Part shown: in pieces, positions 1 through 6,563 of the stretch
How the letters are laid out: the number at the start of each line of letters is the position of its first letter
Numbering within the stretch: position 1 is the stretch's first letter
DNA from: an uncultured Magnetococcales bacterium
GTDB taxonomy: Bacteria; Pseudomonadota; Magnetococcia; Magnetococcales; Magnetaquicoccaceae
DNA length: 13,772 nucleotides
Assembly (NCBI GenBank): GCA_903913345.1
Contig: CAIWLA010000601.1
Coordinates: forward strand, 1 to 13,772
Direction of reading: 5' to 3'
The notes under the pieces: generated by a model
Told to the model about the DNA's origin: nothing
What the model saw: the letters and a program-made list of their open reading frames with translations, nothing else
The model's database searches: none
Made by a program: the position numbers and the translations under genes

Positions 1-194
1 GGATTGGTGAAGAAAGGGGCGAAAAAAAAGGCGAGGCTAACATGCTGACACACCTGTTGCAGCACCGCTTTGGCACTGTGCCTGTCTGGGTCAGTGAAAA
101 AATCGCCAAGGCTGACCCACCGTCTTTGAAAGAGTGGGGACTTCGGATATTTGACGCCCAATCGCTGGATGGTGTGTTTGTGGACAAATCGTAG
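1..194 (+). CDS. C-terminal end of a DUF4351-type protein (probable Rpn/PD-(D/E)XK nuclease-transposase relative), 5' truncated
   Basis: The reading frame is open from the left edge (first full codon at base 3) and stops with TAG at 192-194, so only about 63 C-terminal residues are visible. They begin with a charged Gly/Glu/Lys stretch and then contain LLQHRFGTVPVWV, a run of Ala/Asp/Pro, and a final DAQSLDGVF. This is the typical layout of the DUF4351 tail: an L-x-x-R-F-G-x-(L/V)-P helix, then 'W...I..A', then 'A.SL..VF'. DUF4351 is usually found at the C-terminus of Rpn-family recombination-promoting nucleases or putative transposases; that the missing N-terminal part is such a nuclease is inference. 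An internal ATG at 42 is not needed as a start because the frame continues upstream. The family is often mobile and multicopy. Recognition is by pattern only. Confidence 0.7.
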   Translation, partial: IGEERGEKKGEANMLTHLLQHRFGTVPVWVSEKIAKADPPSLKEWGLRIFDAQSLDGVFVDKS

Positions 195-433
195 AACATG
201 GGTATCCGGTTGCCCCAGGCTTGGTTTTTGAGAATTTGAGTCAAAAACTGTCATCAAGTCCCTGGAAACGGTCCCGCAGATCCCGTGATTATGTTCGCGA
301 GTCCCGTCCATTCCAGGTCAACACACACCACACAGATGACTTCATGCTCCCAATAAATGGCCAGGGAAAGGGTAATGCTCATGCTGGCGTTGGGCAGGGA
401 GAGATAAGGACCGGTGATCTGCACCTCGTTCAA

Positions 434-449
434 CCGAGCCATGGCTCGG
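434..449. repeat. perfect 16-bp palindrome CCGAGCCATGGCTCGG
   Basis: CCGAGCCA is followed directly by its reverse complement TGGCTCGG with no spacer. It lies about 28 bases left of a second hairpin. A protein-binding site or part of an interspersed palindromic repeat are both possible; the sequence alone does not decide. Confidence 0.6.
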
Positions 450-467
450 CGGAACTCGAATTTCCAT

Positions 468-517
468 CCCAGGAGCGCGGGCATCTCGCCCGCTTTTCCC
501 TGGGGGGCATTTTTTTT
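468..517 (+). terminator. nested hairpin followed by eight T: candidate terminator or interspersed palindromic repeat
   Basis: The inner stem GCGGGC (477-482) pairs with GCCCGC (488-493) around the loop ATCTC. An outer stem CCCAGG (468-473) pairs with CCTGGG (499-504). On the plus strand the structure is followed by TTTTTTTT at 510-517, which would suit termination of rightward transcription before it enters the convergent purE gene. The A-rich complement lies on the minus strand immediately after the purE stop, so it is less suitable as a purE terminator. Confidence 0.45.
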
Positions 518-518
518 A

Positions 519-1034
519 TCACATGAACGCCTTGAGCCGCTCTTGCAGGGCGGCATCCTTGGCCTGTACCGACTCGGCCATGTCGCGGTGGAAGGCGGCC
601 AGCTTGTCCGCCAGGAGCGGATCGGAGAGGGCCAACAGACGGACGGCAAAGAGCGCGGCGTTGCGGGCACCCGCCGCACCGATGGCCATGGTGGCCACCG
701 GAATGCCACCCGGCATCTGGACCGTTGCCAGCAGGGCATCCAATCCTTGCAAACCGGTGGCGGCGAGGGGCACCCCGATGACCGGCAGCGGCGTGTTGGC
801 CGCCACCACCCCGGCCAGATGGGCGGCGGCCCCGGCCCCGGCGATCAATACCTTCAACCCCCGCTGCGCGGCACTGGCCGCATAGGCATGGGTCCGCTCC
901 GGGGTACGATGGGCCGAAGAGACGGTCATTTCAAACGGAATGGCAAATTGCCGCAAGACCGCCGCCGCCTCCTGCATCACCGCCCAGTCCGAGTCGGACC
1001 CCATCAAAATGCCCACCTGTGGTGTGTCGTTCAT
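519..1034 (-). CDS. purE: N5-carboxyaminoimidazole ribonucleotide mutase PurE (class I type)
   Basis: 171 residues, normal for PurE. In de novo purine synthesis it converts N5-CAIR to CAIR in the cytoplasm. Visible family motifs in order are GSDSDW near the N-terminus (phosphate and substrate loop), SAHRTP (containing the catalytic His region), [13 protein letters not shown], and PVIGVPL. The start is the ATG at 1034, which overlaps the purD stop in ATGA, so translation is probably coupled; a longer frame extending to 1229 would run inside purD and is not credible. Class I PurE normally needs PurK to supply N5-CAIR. No purK follows here, because the next sequence downstream is gene-poor and then oppositely oriented, so purK must lie elsewhere. 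PurE is the last gene of the ferredoxin-purD-purE operon. Confidence 0.96.
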   Translation of the reverse strand: MNDTPQVGILMGSDSDWAVMQEAAAVLRQFAIPFEMTVSSAHRTPERTHAYAASAAQRGLKVLIAGAGAAAHLAGVVAANTPLPVIGVPLAATGLQGLDALLATVQMPGGIPVATMAIGAAGARNAALFAVRLLALSDPLLADKLAAFHRDMAESVQAKDAALQERLKAFM

Positions 1035-2314
1035 GGTTGCTCCCGTGCAATGGCCCGATATCCAATATCCCGACGATAATAGACCCCTTCCCAGTGGATG
1101 ACCTGCGCCGCCGTGTGGGCACGTTGCTGGGCCTCGGCCACCGTTGCCCCCAGGGCCGTCACCCCCAGCACCCGTCCGCCCGCCGTCACCACCTCCCCTC
1201 CTTGCCACCGGGTACCGGCATGAAAGCATTGGACTGTATCGGCCATGCGGCCCGCCTGCTCCAACCCGGTTATCCGGTCACCTGTGGCATAGTCACCTGG
1301 ATAGCCACCGGCCACCAGGCAAACGCAAAGGGCCGGGCGGGGATCCCAGTCGATGGTCATCCCCTGCAACGAACCATTGGCACAGGCCAACAAGAGGGGC
1401 ACCAGGTCCGAGCGCATACGCAGCAGCAGGGGCTGGGTCTCCGGGTCACCAAAGCGGGCATTAAACTCCAACACCTGGATGCGCCCCTCGTCAATCATCA
1501 GCCCGGCATACAGGAGGCCCCGGTATGGATATCCCTCCGCCGCCATGGCCCGCACAACGGGACGCATGACCTGCGCCATGACCTGCTCCTGCAAGGCCGG
1601 GGTGAGCAGGGGAGCGGGCGAATAGGCCCCCATGCCGCCGGTATTGGCCCCCACATCCCCCTCACCAATCGCCTTGTGGTCCTGACAGCCTGCCAGGGGA
1701 AGGATATGTTCGCCGTCCACCAGGGCCAAAAAGGAGATCTCCTCCCCGCGCAGACAACTTTCCACCACGACCACCTCCCCCGCCTGACCAAAGACGCGGG
1801 CCACCATGATGCGCTGGATGGTCTCCTCCGCCTCGGCCAGGGTTTGGCAGACCACCACCCCCTTGCCAGCGGCCAGACCGGAGGCCTTGATCACGATGGG
1901 CGCGCCGTGGGTACGGATGTAGGCCAGGGCCAACCGGGGGTCCGTGAAGGAACGATAGCTGGCCGTTGGGATGTCGTGACGGGCACAAAAATCTTTCATG
2001 AACACCTTGGAGCCTTCGATCGCCGCCGCCGCCTGGGAAGGACCGAAGACCGCCACCCCCATTTGCCGCAGTTGATCGGTCAAACCCGCCACCAAAGGCC
2101 CCTCCGGTCCCACCACCACCAGATCGATTTTCTGTTCGGCGACCCATTCCCGAATGGCCGCCCCCTCCTCCACCGCCAGGGGCAGGCAGGTCGCCACGGC
2201 GGCGATGCCCGCATTGCCGGGGGCGCAATAGAGGACATCGACCAAAGGCGACTGGGCCATCTTCCAGGCCAGGGCATGTTCCCGCCCACCCCCACCGATC
2301 AATAAAATTTTCAT
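1031..2314 (-). CDS. purD: phosphoribosylamine-glycine ligase PurD (GAR synthetase)
   Basis: 427 residues, full length for PurD, an ATP-grasp ligase that joins phosphoribosylamine and glycine with ATP to give GAR, the second step of purine synthesis. Seen in order are the N-terminal dinucleotide-fold loop GGGGREHA (7-14), GPEGPLVAGL (69-78), the ATP-grasp lysine stretch KASGLAAGKGVVV (143-155), DHKAIGEGDVGANTGGMGAY (212-231), and the metal-binding EFNARFGDPETQ (283-294). All key positions look intact. The gene overlaps its upstream neighbour (the ferredoxin stop) and its downstream neighbour (purE start) by four bases each, so the three are a single translationally coupled transcription unit. 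Promoter and ribosome-binding site lie upstream of the ferredoxin gene. Confidence 0.97.
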   Translation of the reverse strand: MKILLIGGGGREHALAWKMAQSPLVDVLYCAPGNAGIAAVATCLPLAVEEGAAIREWVAEQKIDLVVVGPEGPLVAGLTDQLRQMGVAVFGPSQAAAAIEGSKVFMKDFCARHDIPTASYRSFTDPRLALAYIRTHGAPIVIKASGLAAGKGVVVCQTLAEAEETIQRIMVARVFGQAGEVVVVESCLRGEEISFLALVDGEHILPLAGCQDHKAIGEGDVGANTGGMGAYSPAPLLTPALQEQVMAQVMRPVVRAMAAEGYPYRGLLYAGLMIDEGRIQVLEFNARFGDPETQPLLLRMRSDLVPLLLACANGSLQGMTIDWDPRPALCVCLVAGGYPGDYATGDRITGLEQAGRMADTVQCFHAGTRWQGGEVVTAGGRVLGVTALGATVAEAQQRAHTAAQVIHWEGVYYRRDIGYRAIAREQP

Positions 2315-2619
2315 GCCAACTGGAGCCGCTGCACCGCACCGCGTTGGGCCAGGTGGGCATCCAGCAATTCCGTCACATCGGCGGCCGTCACCCGGCCATA
2401 CCAGACCCCTTCGGGATAGACCACCACCGTCGGGCCTTGATCACACGGTCCCAGGCAAAAGGTGCCGGTGACCTGCACGGTCTCGAACAGATTGCGCCAC
2501 TCCACCTCGGCCTGAAAGGCCTCGAACAACGGTCGGGCACCCAAAGAGCCACAGGAACCCCGTGGATGCCCCTCTGGACGCTGGTTCATGCAGACCAGAA
2601 AATGATGTTTTGGTTTCAT
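2311..2619 (-). CDS. thioredoxin-like [2Fe-2S] ferredoxin, first gene of the purDE operon
   Basis: 102 residues. The cluster ligands are C10, C23, C55 and C59: an FLVCMNQRPEGHPRGSCG segment (C-x12-C) and CLGPC (C-x3-C). The C-terminal VVVYPEGVWYGRV is also characteristic. This pattern matches the thioredoxin-fold [2Fe-2S] ferredoxins (2Fe-2S_thioredx family, such as Aquifex Fd4 and the Shethna-type proteins); the similarity is strong by eye. Such proteins transfer single electrons or stabilise other redox enzymes, but the partner here is unknown. The start ATG at 2619 is preceded by GGAAGG at a good distance. The stop overlaps the purD start as ATGA, tying its expression to purine synthesis, which needs no known ferredoxin at these steps. 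Placement next to dsrC across a divergent promoter may alternatively point to a role in sulfur redox. Confidence 0.92.
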   Translation of the reverse strand: MKPKHHFLVCMNQRPEGHPRGSCGSLGARPLFEAFQAEVEWRNLFETVQVTGTFCLGPCDQGPTVVVYPEGVWYGRVTAADVTELLDAHLAQRGAVQRLQLA

Positions 2620-2658
2620 TTATATGTGCCTTCCCACAAAATTTTGGATGGAATCTCC

Positions 2659-2687
2659 ATTGTGAAATCCCTTGAGTTGAAAGTCAA
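2659..2687 (-). promoter_or_regulatory. candidate sigma-70 promoter for ferredoxin-purD-purE
   Basis: Read on the minus strand: TTGACT (complement of 2682-2687), 17-base spacer, CACAAT (complement of 2659-2664). The -35 box matches the consensus at 5 of 6 positions and the -10 at 4 of 6. The predicted start would leave a leader of roughly 30 bases before the ATG at 2619. This is a pattern match only. Confidence 0.45.
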
Positions 2688-2750
2688 GTTCGGGATACAA
2701 ACGGGACGGGCCAGTCTGAAAAAATTGTCTCAAAAGGGAAAGGGAATCTC

Positions 2751-2778
2751 TTGCCCTATGGGAAAATCATGATATGCT
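2751..2778 (+). promoter_or_regulatory. candidate sigma-70 promoter for dsrC
   Basis: TTGCCC (2751-2756), 16-base spacer, TATGCT (2773-2778), each matching the consensus at 4 of 6 positions. It would give a dsrC leader of about 165 bases that includes the hairpin at 2829-2895. A moderate pattern match with no independent support. Confidence 0.35.
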
Positions 2779-2828
2779 AATGTTCCCGCTGTCGCCTGGG
2801 GATTGTCGTCCGCAGCGCAGCAGATCAA

Positions 2829-2895
2829 GACAGGAACAGTACGCCCATCTGAACAGCCCGTCCTGGCCCTGTTGGTGGGGCTGTTGTCCCCTGTC
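2829..2895 (+). promoter_or_regulatory. potential stem-loop in the dsrC leader
   Basis: AACAGCCC (2852-2859) is exactly complementary to GGGCTGTT (2878-2885), with an 18-base loop. Outside it, GACAGG (2829-2834) pairs with CCTGTC (2890-2895). Together they could fold the leader upstream of the dsrC ribosome-binding site. I do not recognise a known riboswitch; regulation or mRNA stabilisation is inference. Confidence 0.35.
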
Positions 2896-2950
2896 CTGTT
2901 GATGAGTCGATTCTTTTGCAAATCAATCCCGCCACTGAAGGAGAGCAGTT

Positions 2951-3286
2951 ATGCCGAGTTTTGAACTGAATGGCCAAACCTACGAAACCGACGAAGATGG
3001 CTACCTGGTCAATCTGACCGACTGGAGCGAGACCGTGGCCAAGCATCTTGCCGACACGGAGTCCGTGGAGATGAGCGGTCCCCACTGGGAAGTGGTCAAT
3101 TTCTTGCGCGAATATTATGAGGAGTACAAGATTGCTCCGATGATCCGCATCCTGACCAAGGCGATCGGCAAAAAGCTGGGAAAAGACAAGGGGAACACCA
3201 AATACCTGTACGATCTCTATCCCGGTGGACCGGCGAAGCAGGCCTGCAAAATTGCCGGACTGCCCAAGCCGACCGGTTGCGTCTGA
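2951..3286 (+). CDS. dsrC: DsrC, sulfur-carrier partner of the dissimilatory sulfur pathway
   Basis: 111 residues, typical for DsrC/TusE. The conserved C-terminal arm ends in YDLYPGGPAKQACKIAGLP followed by KPTGCV: C99 and the penultimate C110 are separated by ten residues. Having both cysteines marks a true DsrC able to form the intramolecular disulfide or a DsrC trisulfide; TusE-like members keep only the penultimate one. The N-terminal FELNGQTYETDEDGYL and the PHWEVVNFLREYY segment are also typical. DsrC carries sulfur between sulfite reductase DsrAB and the membrane DsrMK complex. The start has a strong AAGGAGAG site. dsrM and dsrK follow after a hairpin, but dsrAB and dsrEFH are not in the window, so the direction of the pathway (oxidative or reductive) cannot be read from here. 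Confidence 0.95.
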   Translation: MPSFELNGQTYETDEDGYLVNLTDWSETVAKHLADTESVEMSGPHWEVVNFLREYYEEYKIAPMIRILTKAIGKKLGKDKGNTKYLYDLYPGGPAKQACKIAGLPKPTGCV

Positions 3287-3347
3287 TCCGTATTGAACGG
3301 GTGGTGGCCGGTGCTGCCGACACCGCCTGGCTGTGTGGTTTTTCAAA

Positions 3348-3379
3348 GCCCGTACTGGAGTTGCCTCTCCGGTACGGGC
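3348..3379 (+). terminator. hairpin between dsrC and dsrM, partial terminator or attenuator
   Basis: GCCCGTACTGGAG (3348-3360) pairs with CTCCGGTACGGGC (3367-3379) as a 13-bp stem with one G-U pair and a TTGCCT loop. The following bases are T-rich (TTTGTTGTTTATATTT at 3385-3400) but broken by G, A, so termination may be partial. This would make dsrC transcripts more abundant than dsrMK, or protect the dsrC 3' end. Confidence 0.6.
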
Positions 3380-3427
3380 CTGGATTTGTTGTTTATATTT
3401 AATACTCTTTCTTGATGGGGAAGCCGG

Positions 3428-4138
3428 ATGCTCACGAACCTTGCTTACCTCGTTGTGGGAATTTTTGCCCTGGGATTCATACGGCGCATCTGGGTCTATG
3501 CCCGATGCTCGGCACCCTTGAAAATTGCCACGACACCCGCACCAACGACGACCATGGGGGTGGTATGGCGTCTTTTTACGGAGGTCGCCTTTTTCAACAG
3601 CCTCTTCAAGGGGGACAAGTGGGCGTGGGTGGGCGGTTATCTGTTTCACGGTGCCCTGGCGTTGGTACTGATTCGCCATGTGCGTTATTTCATGGACCCC
3701 TTGCCCGCCTTTTTCGCCCATGTCCAGATTGTGGGTATTGTGGCGGGTATTGCCATGGTGGGTGGATTGGGTCTGCTGTTTCTGCGCCGTCTGATCATTG
3801 ATCGGGTTCGTTACATCTCCTCTCTGGCGGACTATTTCTGGTTGTTGCTGCTGTTGGGTATTGGCGTGAGCGGACTGTTGATGCAGTTTTGCCTCCGACC
3901 GGACATTGTGCACATCAAAGTGGCCATGCTGAACATGTGGCACGCGGCCGAACCCCTGCCGATGCTGGTGCCGGGGGACTTCATCTTCCTGGGTCATCTG
4001 TCGATGGTGGCGGTGCTGCTGGTGCTGTTTCCATTCAGCAAGCTGATGCATATGGGGGGGATCTTTTTCAGCCCGACCCGCTATCAAGTGGACAATCCCA
4101 GAGAACGGAGACATGTCAATCCCTGGGCAAAAAACTAA
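3428..4138 (+). CDS. dsrM: DsrM, diheme cytochrome b membrane subunit of the DsrMK complex
   Basis: 236 residues with about five membrane-spanning stretches (roughly 3-20, 66-88, 97-119, 131-154, 184-206), as in the NarI / respiratory nitrate reductase gamma family. Candidate heme b ligands H74 and H84 are ten apart, and H190 and H208 are eighteen apart; these are the same spacings as the heme-ligating histidine pairs of E. coli NarI (family knowledge). DsrM exchanges electrons with the quinone pool and with DsrK. The ATG at 3428 follows GGGGAAG at a suitable distance. The next gene starts 11 bases after the stop and is DsrK, the known partner. The protein is close to the length of NarI and of short DsrM proteins, without extra domains. 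Confidence 0.92.
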   Translation: MLTNLAYLVVGIFALGFIRRIWVYARCSAPLKIATTPAPTTTMGVVWRLFTEVAFFNSLFKGDKWAWVGGYLFHGALALVLIRHVRYFMDPLPAFFAHVQIVGIVAGIAMVGGLGLLFLRRLIIDRVRYISSLADYFWLLLLLGIGVSGLLMQFCLRPDIVHIKVAMLNMWHAAEPLPMLVPGDFIFLGHLSMVAVLLVLFPFSKLMHMGGIFFSPTRYQVDNPRERRHVNPWAKN

Positions 4139-4149
4139 GGAGTTAACCT

Positions 4150-5649
4150 GTGGCTGACTATTTTGTTCCAGAACTTCAGGAAGATATCGAGACACCGGCC
4201 CTGGCTGTGGGGACCATGGCCCATTTGGCACCCTATCCGGCGGTTGAGAAGCACATGGTGGCCCTGGGATTTCCGGGCAAGCGGGTGGACGATTGGCAGG
4301 AAAAGGGGATTGCCAAGCTGGGAGAGATGCTGAAAAAGTATCGTTCTTTGCAGGTCTACCTGGATATATGCGTCAAGTGCGGGGCCTGTGCCGACAAATG
4401 CCATTATTATTTGGGCACTCGGGATGCCAACAACATGCCGGTGCAGCGGGCCGAGTTGATGCGGGGTGTCTATCGGCGTTATTTTACGCCAGCGGGCAAG
4501 CTGTTGCCGGGGGTGGTGCGTGCCCATGATTTTGACGAAGAGACCCTGCAAAAGTGGATCACCTATTTTCACCAATGTTCCCAGTGTCGGCGGTGTTCGG
4601 TCTTTTGTCCTTTTGGCATTGACACGGCGGAAATCACCATGGCGGCCAGGGAGATCATGGACTCCATCGGGGTGGGCCACAAGTACAGCCAGGAGATCAT
4701 CTGCAAGGTTCATGAAGTCGGCAACAATCTGGGCATTCCCAAGCCGGCCTTGAAGGGCACCCTTGCTTTCATGGAGACGGACACCCTGGAGACCATGGGC
4801 CATGAGGTCCGTCTGCCGCTGGATGAGGAGGGGGCGGATGTGTTGCTGGTCACCCCTTCGGCGGATTTTTTCAGTGAGCCGCACATTCAATCGCTGATCG
4901 GCTATGCCAAGGTGTTCCATCAGGCGGGCATTCGTTACACCTTCAGTTCCGTGGCATCGGAAGCGGGCAATTTTGGCATGTTTATCGGCAGTTACGAGCA
5001 AAAGAGACGGGTTGCCAGCCGCATCAACGAGGCGGCGCGGGCGTTGAAGGTCAAGCGGATTGTGGTGGGGGAGTGTGGTCATGCGTGGCGGGTGGCCTAC
5101 AGCTTTTGGAACACCCTGATTGGGCCGTTTGATTATCTCGATCCCCGATATCCTGTCCCGCAGCACATGTGCGAGTTTACCCATGAGTTGATCCAGCGGG
5201 GAGCCTTGACGTTGGACAAAGAGGCCAACGATGAATATGTCGTCACGATGCACGACTCCTGCAATGTGGCGCGGGCCACCCGGATGGGCAACCGGCCGGG
5301 GGGACAGTTTGAGATTCCCCGCGACATTATCCGTGCCACCTGCAACCATTTTGTGGAGATGGACCCGGATACCACGCATGAGAAGACCTTTTGCTGTGGG
5401 GGCGGGGGTGGCACGTTGACCGACGAATTGATGGATCTGCGCATTCAGGGTTCCATGCCCAGGATGACGGCTTTGCAGCGGGTCATGAAGCGGGACAAGG
5501 TCAATTTCATGGCGATGATTTGCGCCATCTGCAAGGCGCAGTTTACCAAGGTGTTGCCCATGTATCACATGCCCATGGAGACGATTGGCGGTGTTCATCA
5601 ACTGGTGAGCAATGCCATCCAGTTGGGGGCCAAGAAGGGGATTGTCTGA
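4150..5649 (+). CDS. dsrK: DsrK, HdrD-like iron-sulfur catalytic subunit of the DsrMK complex
   Basis: 499 residues. Two classic [4Fe-4S] motifs are seen: [11 protein letters not shown] (C74, C77, C80, C84) and [12 protein letters not shown] (C143, C146, C149, C153). The C-terminal part has C371 (HDSCNVAR), the pair C415-C416 (CCGGGGG), and C458-x2-C461. That is the C-xn-CC-xn-C-x2-C pattern which in HdrB/HdrD binds a special noncubane [4Fe-4S] cluster that handles disulfide chemistry. DsrK is thought to reduce or oxidise the DsrC disulfide/trisulfide and pass electrons to DsrM hemes. The start is GTG at 4150 with AAGGAG (4137-4142) overlapping the dsrM stop. A strong terminator follows, so the dsrCMK unit ends here; dsrL, dsrJ, dsrO and dsrP do not follow. 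Confidence 0.96.
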   Translation: MADYFVPELQEDIETPALAVGTMAHLAPYPAVEKHMVALGFPGKRVDDWQEKGIAKLGEMLKKYRSLQVYLDICVKCGACADKCHYYLGTRDANNMPVQRAELMRGVYRRYFTPAGKLLPGVVRAHDFDEETLQKWITYFHQCSQCRRCSVFCPFGIDTAEITMAAREIMDSIGVGHKYSQEIICKVHEVGNNLGIPKPALKGTLAFMETDTLETMGHEVRLPLDEEGADVLLVTPSADFFSEPHIQSLIGYAKVFHQAGIRYTFSSVASEAGNFGMFIGSYEQKRRVASRINEAARALKVKRIVVGECGHAWRVAYSFWNTLIGPFDYLDPRYPVPQHMCEFTHELIQRGALTLDKEANDEYVVTMHDSCNVARATRMGNRPGGQFEIPRDIIRATCNHFVEMDPDTTHEKTFCCGGGGGTLTDELMDLRIQGSMPRMTALQRVMKRDKVNFMAMICAICKAQFTKVLPMYHMPMETIGGVHQLVSNAIQLGAKKGIV

Positions 5650-5685
5650 TATCTGGTCCCGGTTGTTGGACGGGATTTTCAGTAC

Positions 5686-5719
5686 GGGGGGCGCGATTTG
5701 TCGCCCCCCATTTTTTTTT
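5686..5719 (+). terminator. intrinsic terminator after dsrK
   Basis: GGGGGGCG (5686-5693) and its exact complement CGCCCCCC (5702-5709) form an 8-bp GC stem with an 8-base loop, followed by A and nine T (5711-5719). A textbook Rho-independent terminator closing the dsrCMK unit, only 16 bases before the rph start. Confidence 0.9.
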
Positions 5720-5734
5720 ACGGGAGAAGAGGAA

Positions 5735-6475
5735 ATGCCAAGGGCCAACGGACGACGTTTTGACCAATTGCGGCCGGTAACCATCACCCGACAGGTGAAC
5801 GAACATGCCGAAGGATCTTGTTTGATTGTCTGTGGTTCCACCCGTGTACTCTGCACGGCCTCGGTGGAGGAGCGGGTTCCCGGCTGGATGCGGGATCAAA
5901 ATCGGGGTTGGGTCACGGGGGAGTATGGCATGTTGCCCCGTGCCACCCATGATCGCACCTCACGGGAATCCTCCCAGGGCAAGCAGGGTGGGCGGACGTT
6001 GGAGATTCAGCGGTTGATTGGCCGGTCGTTGCGTTCGGTGATCAATCTGGAGCAGTTGGGCAAGCGGACCATCTGGGTGGATTGTGATGTATTGCAGGCG
6101 GATGGTGGCACCCGCACGGCCTCGGTGACGGGGGGGTTTGTGGCTTTGATGGATGCCTGTTCCTGGCTGAAGGAGAAGGGACGGATCAAGACCCTGCCGG
6201 TCACCGATTTTTTGGGTGCCATCAGTTGTGGTCTGGTCGATGGCGCGCCCCTGTTGGATCTGGACTATGGCGAGGATTCCCACTGCGGCGCGGACATGAA
6301 TTTTGTCATGAACGGTTCCGGTCGGTTTATTGAGGTGCAGGGGACGGCGGAGGGTCATCCTTTCTCCCGCGACGAGTTTGACACCCTGGCCAAACTGGCG
6401 GAATCGGGCATTGGTCAGTTGATTGCCCTGCAACGCAAGGTGTTGTTGCAGGCGGTGGAGGGGGCGCATTCATAA
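5735..6475 (+). CDS. rph: RNase PH
   Basis: 246 residues. RNase PH is a phosphate-dependent 3'-5' exoribonuclease that trims tRNA and other RNA 3' ends in the cytoplasm, working as a hexameric ring. Motifs seen: the N-terminal R-x-x-G-R-x-x-[24 protein letters not shown] (33-51), [17 protein letters not shown] (58-74), the phosphate-binding region [16 protein letters not shown] (85-100), and [15 protein letters not shown] (116-130); LDLDYGEDS lies further on. Length is slightly over the usual ~238. I chose the ATG at 5735, preceded by GAGAAGAGGA, over an open frame reaching back to 5612, because the latter crosses the terminator and lacks family similarity. As the terminator lies 16 bases upstream, transcription must come from readthrough or a promoter I did not find. 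Confidence 0.96.
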   Translation: MPRANGRRFDQLRPVTITRQVNEHAEGSCLIVCGSTRVLCTASVEERVPGWMRDQNRGWVTGEYGMLPRATHDRTSRESSQGKQGGRTLEIQRLIGRSLRSVINLEQLGKRTIWVDCDVLQADGGTRTASVTGGFVALMDACSWLKEKGRIKTLPVTDFLGAISCGLVDGAPLLDLDYGEDSHCGADMNFVMNGSGRFIEVQGTAEGHPFSRDEFDTLAKLAESGIGQLIALQRKVLLQAVEGAHS

Positions 6476-6494
6476 ACGCGGTTTTCCGAAAAGA

Positions 6495-6523
6495 TGGACA
6501 CGTCCACGCGAAAGTAGTATAAA
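6495..6523 (+). promoter_or_regulatory. candidate sigma-70 promoter of parDE
   Basis: TGGACA (6495-6500), exactly 17 bases of spacer, TATAAA (6518-6523). Each box matches the consensus at 5 of 6 positions. The leader to the parD ATG at 6564 would be about 35 bases. The -35 box lies in a short inverted repeat TGGAC-AC-GTCCA (6495-6506). Confidence 0.6.
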
Positions 6524-6540
6524 GTAGTATGATCTACTAT
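6511..6540. promoter_or_regulatory. operator-like repeats overlapping the parDE -10 region
   Basis: AAAGTAGTAT occurs twice in tandem (6511-6520 and 6521-6530) and is followed by GATCTACTAT, giving an inverted TAGTA ... TACTA pair around TGATC. Ribbon-helix-helix antitoxins of the ParD type repress their own operon by binding such repeats next to the promoter; this site is placed where that would be expected. Binding itself is inference. Confidence 0.5.
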
Positions 6541-6563
6541 TGACTGCCGATGCGGAGGAATCC

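Larger units (their letters stand above)
195..518. other. gene-poor intergenic stretch with two strong palindromes
   Basis: I see no convincing gene here. The right half holds two palindromic structures (434-449 and 468-517, listed separately). A minus-strand frame stays open across much of it and runs on into an out-of-frame read of purE; it has no good start site and no recognisable family. A plus-strand frame beginning near 221 is also open but has biased, low-complexity composition. The stretch separates two convergent transcription units: the truncated plus-strand gene ending at 194 and the purE operon ending at 519. Confidence 0.5.
2620..2950. other. divergent intergenic region between the ferredoxin-purDE operon and dsrC
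   Basis: 331 bases without a supported gene. It contains one candidate sigma-70 promoter in each direction and, on the dsrC side, a potential long-range hairpin (all listed separately). The dsrC ribosome-binding site AAGGAGAG is at 2938-2945, and the ferredoxin site (GGAAGG on the minus strand) is just right of 2619. Short open frames across the region have no family resemblance. Confidence 0.6.

Noticed and set aside
254..518. Minus-strand open frame downstream of purE
   Set aside because: It is continuous only because it reads out of frame through purE; no ribosome-binding site, no recognisable family, and it spans the palindromic repeats.
221..526. Plus-strand open frame whose start resembles the first ten residues of the SRP protein Ffh (VFENLSQKLS)
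   Set aside because: Similarity ends after about ten residues, the rest is low-complexity and crosses the palindromes; there is no NG-domain or GTPase motif. Judged a coincidence.
1019..2305. Long plus-strand open frame opposite purD
   Set aside because: Shadow of purD, which is complete and has all motifs.
2825..4231. Long minus-strand open frame opposite dsrC and dsrM
   Set aside because: Shadow frame with Gln/His-rich composition; dsrC and dsrM on the plus strand account for this DNA.
4135..5856. Long (about 570-codon) open frame on the minus strand opposite dsrK
   Set aside because: It is antisense to a gene with all family motifs, rich in His, Pro and Arg as expected for a shadow of GC-rich coding sequence, and has no family resemblance.
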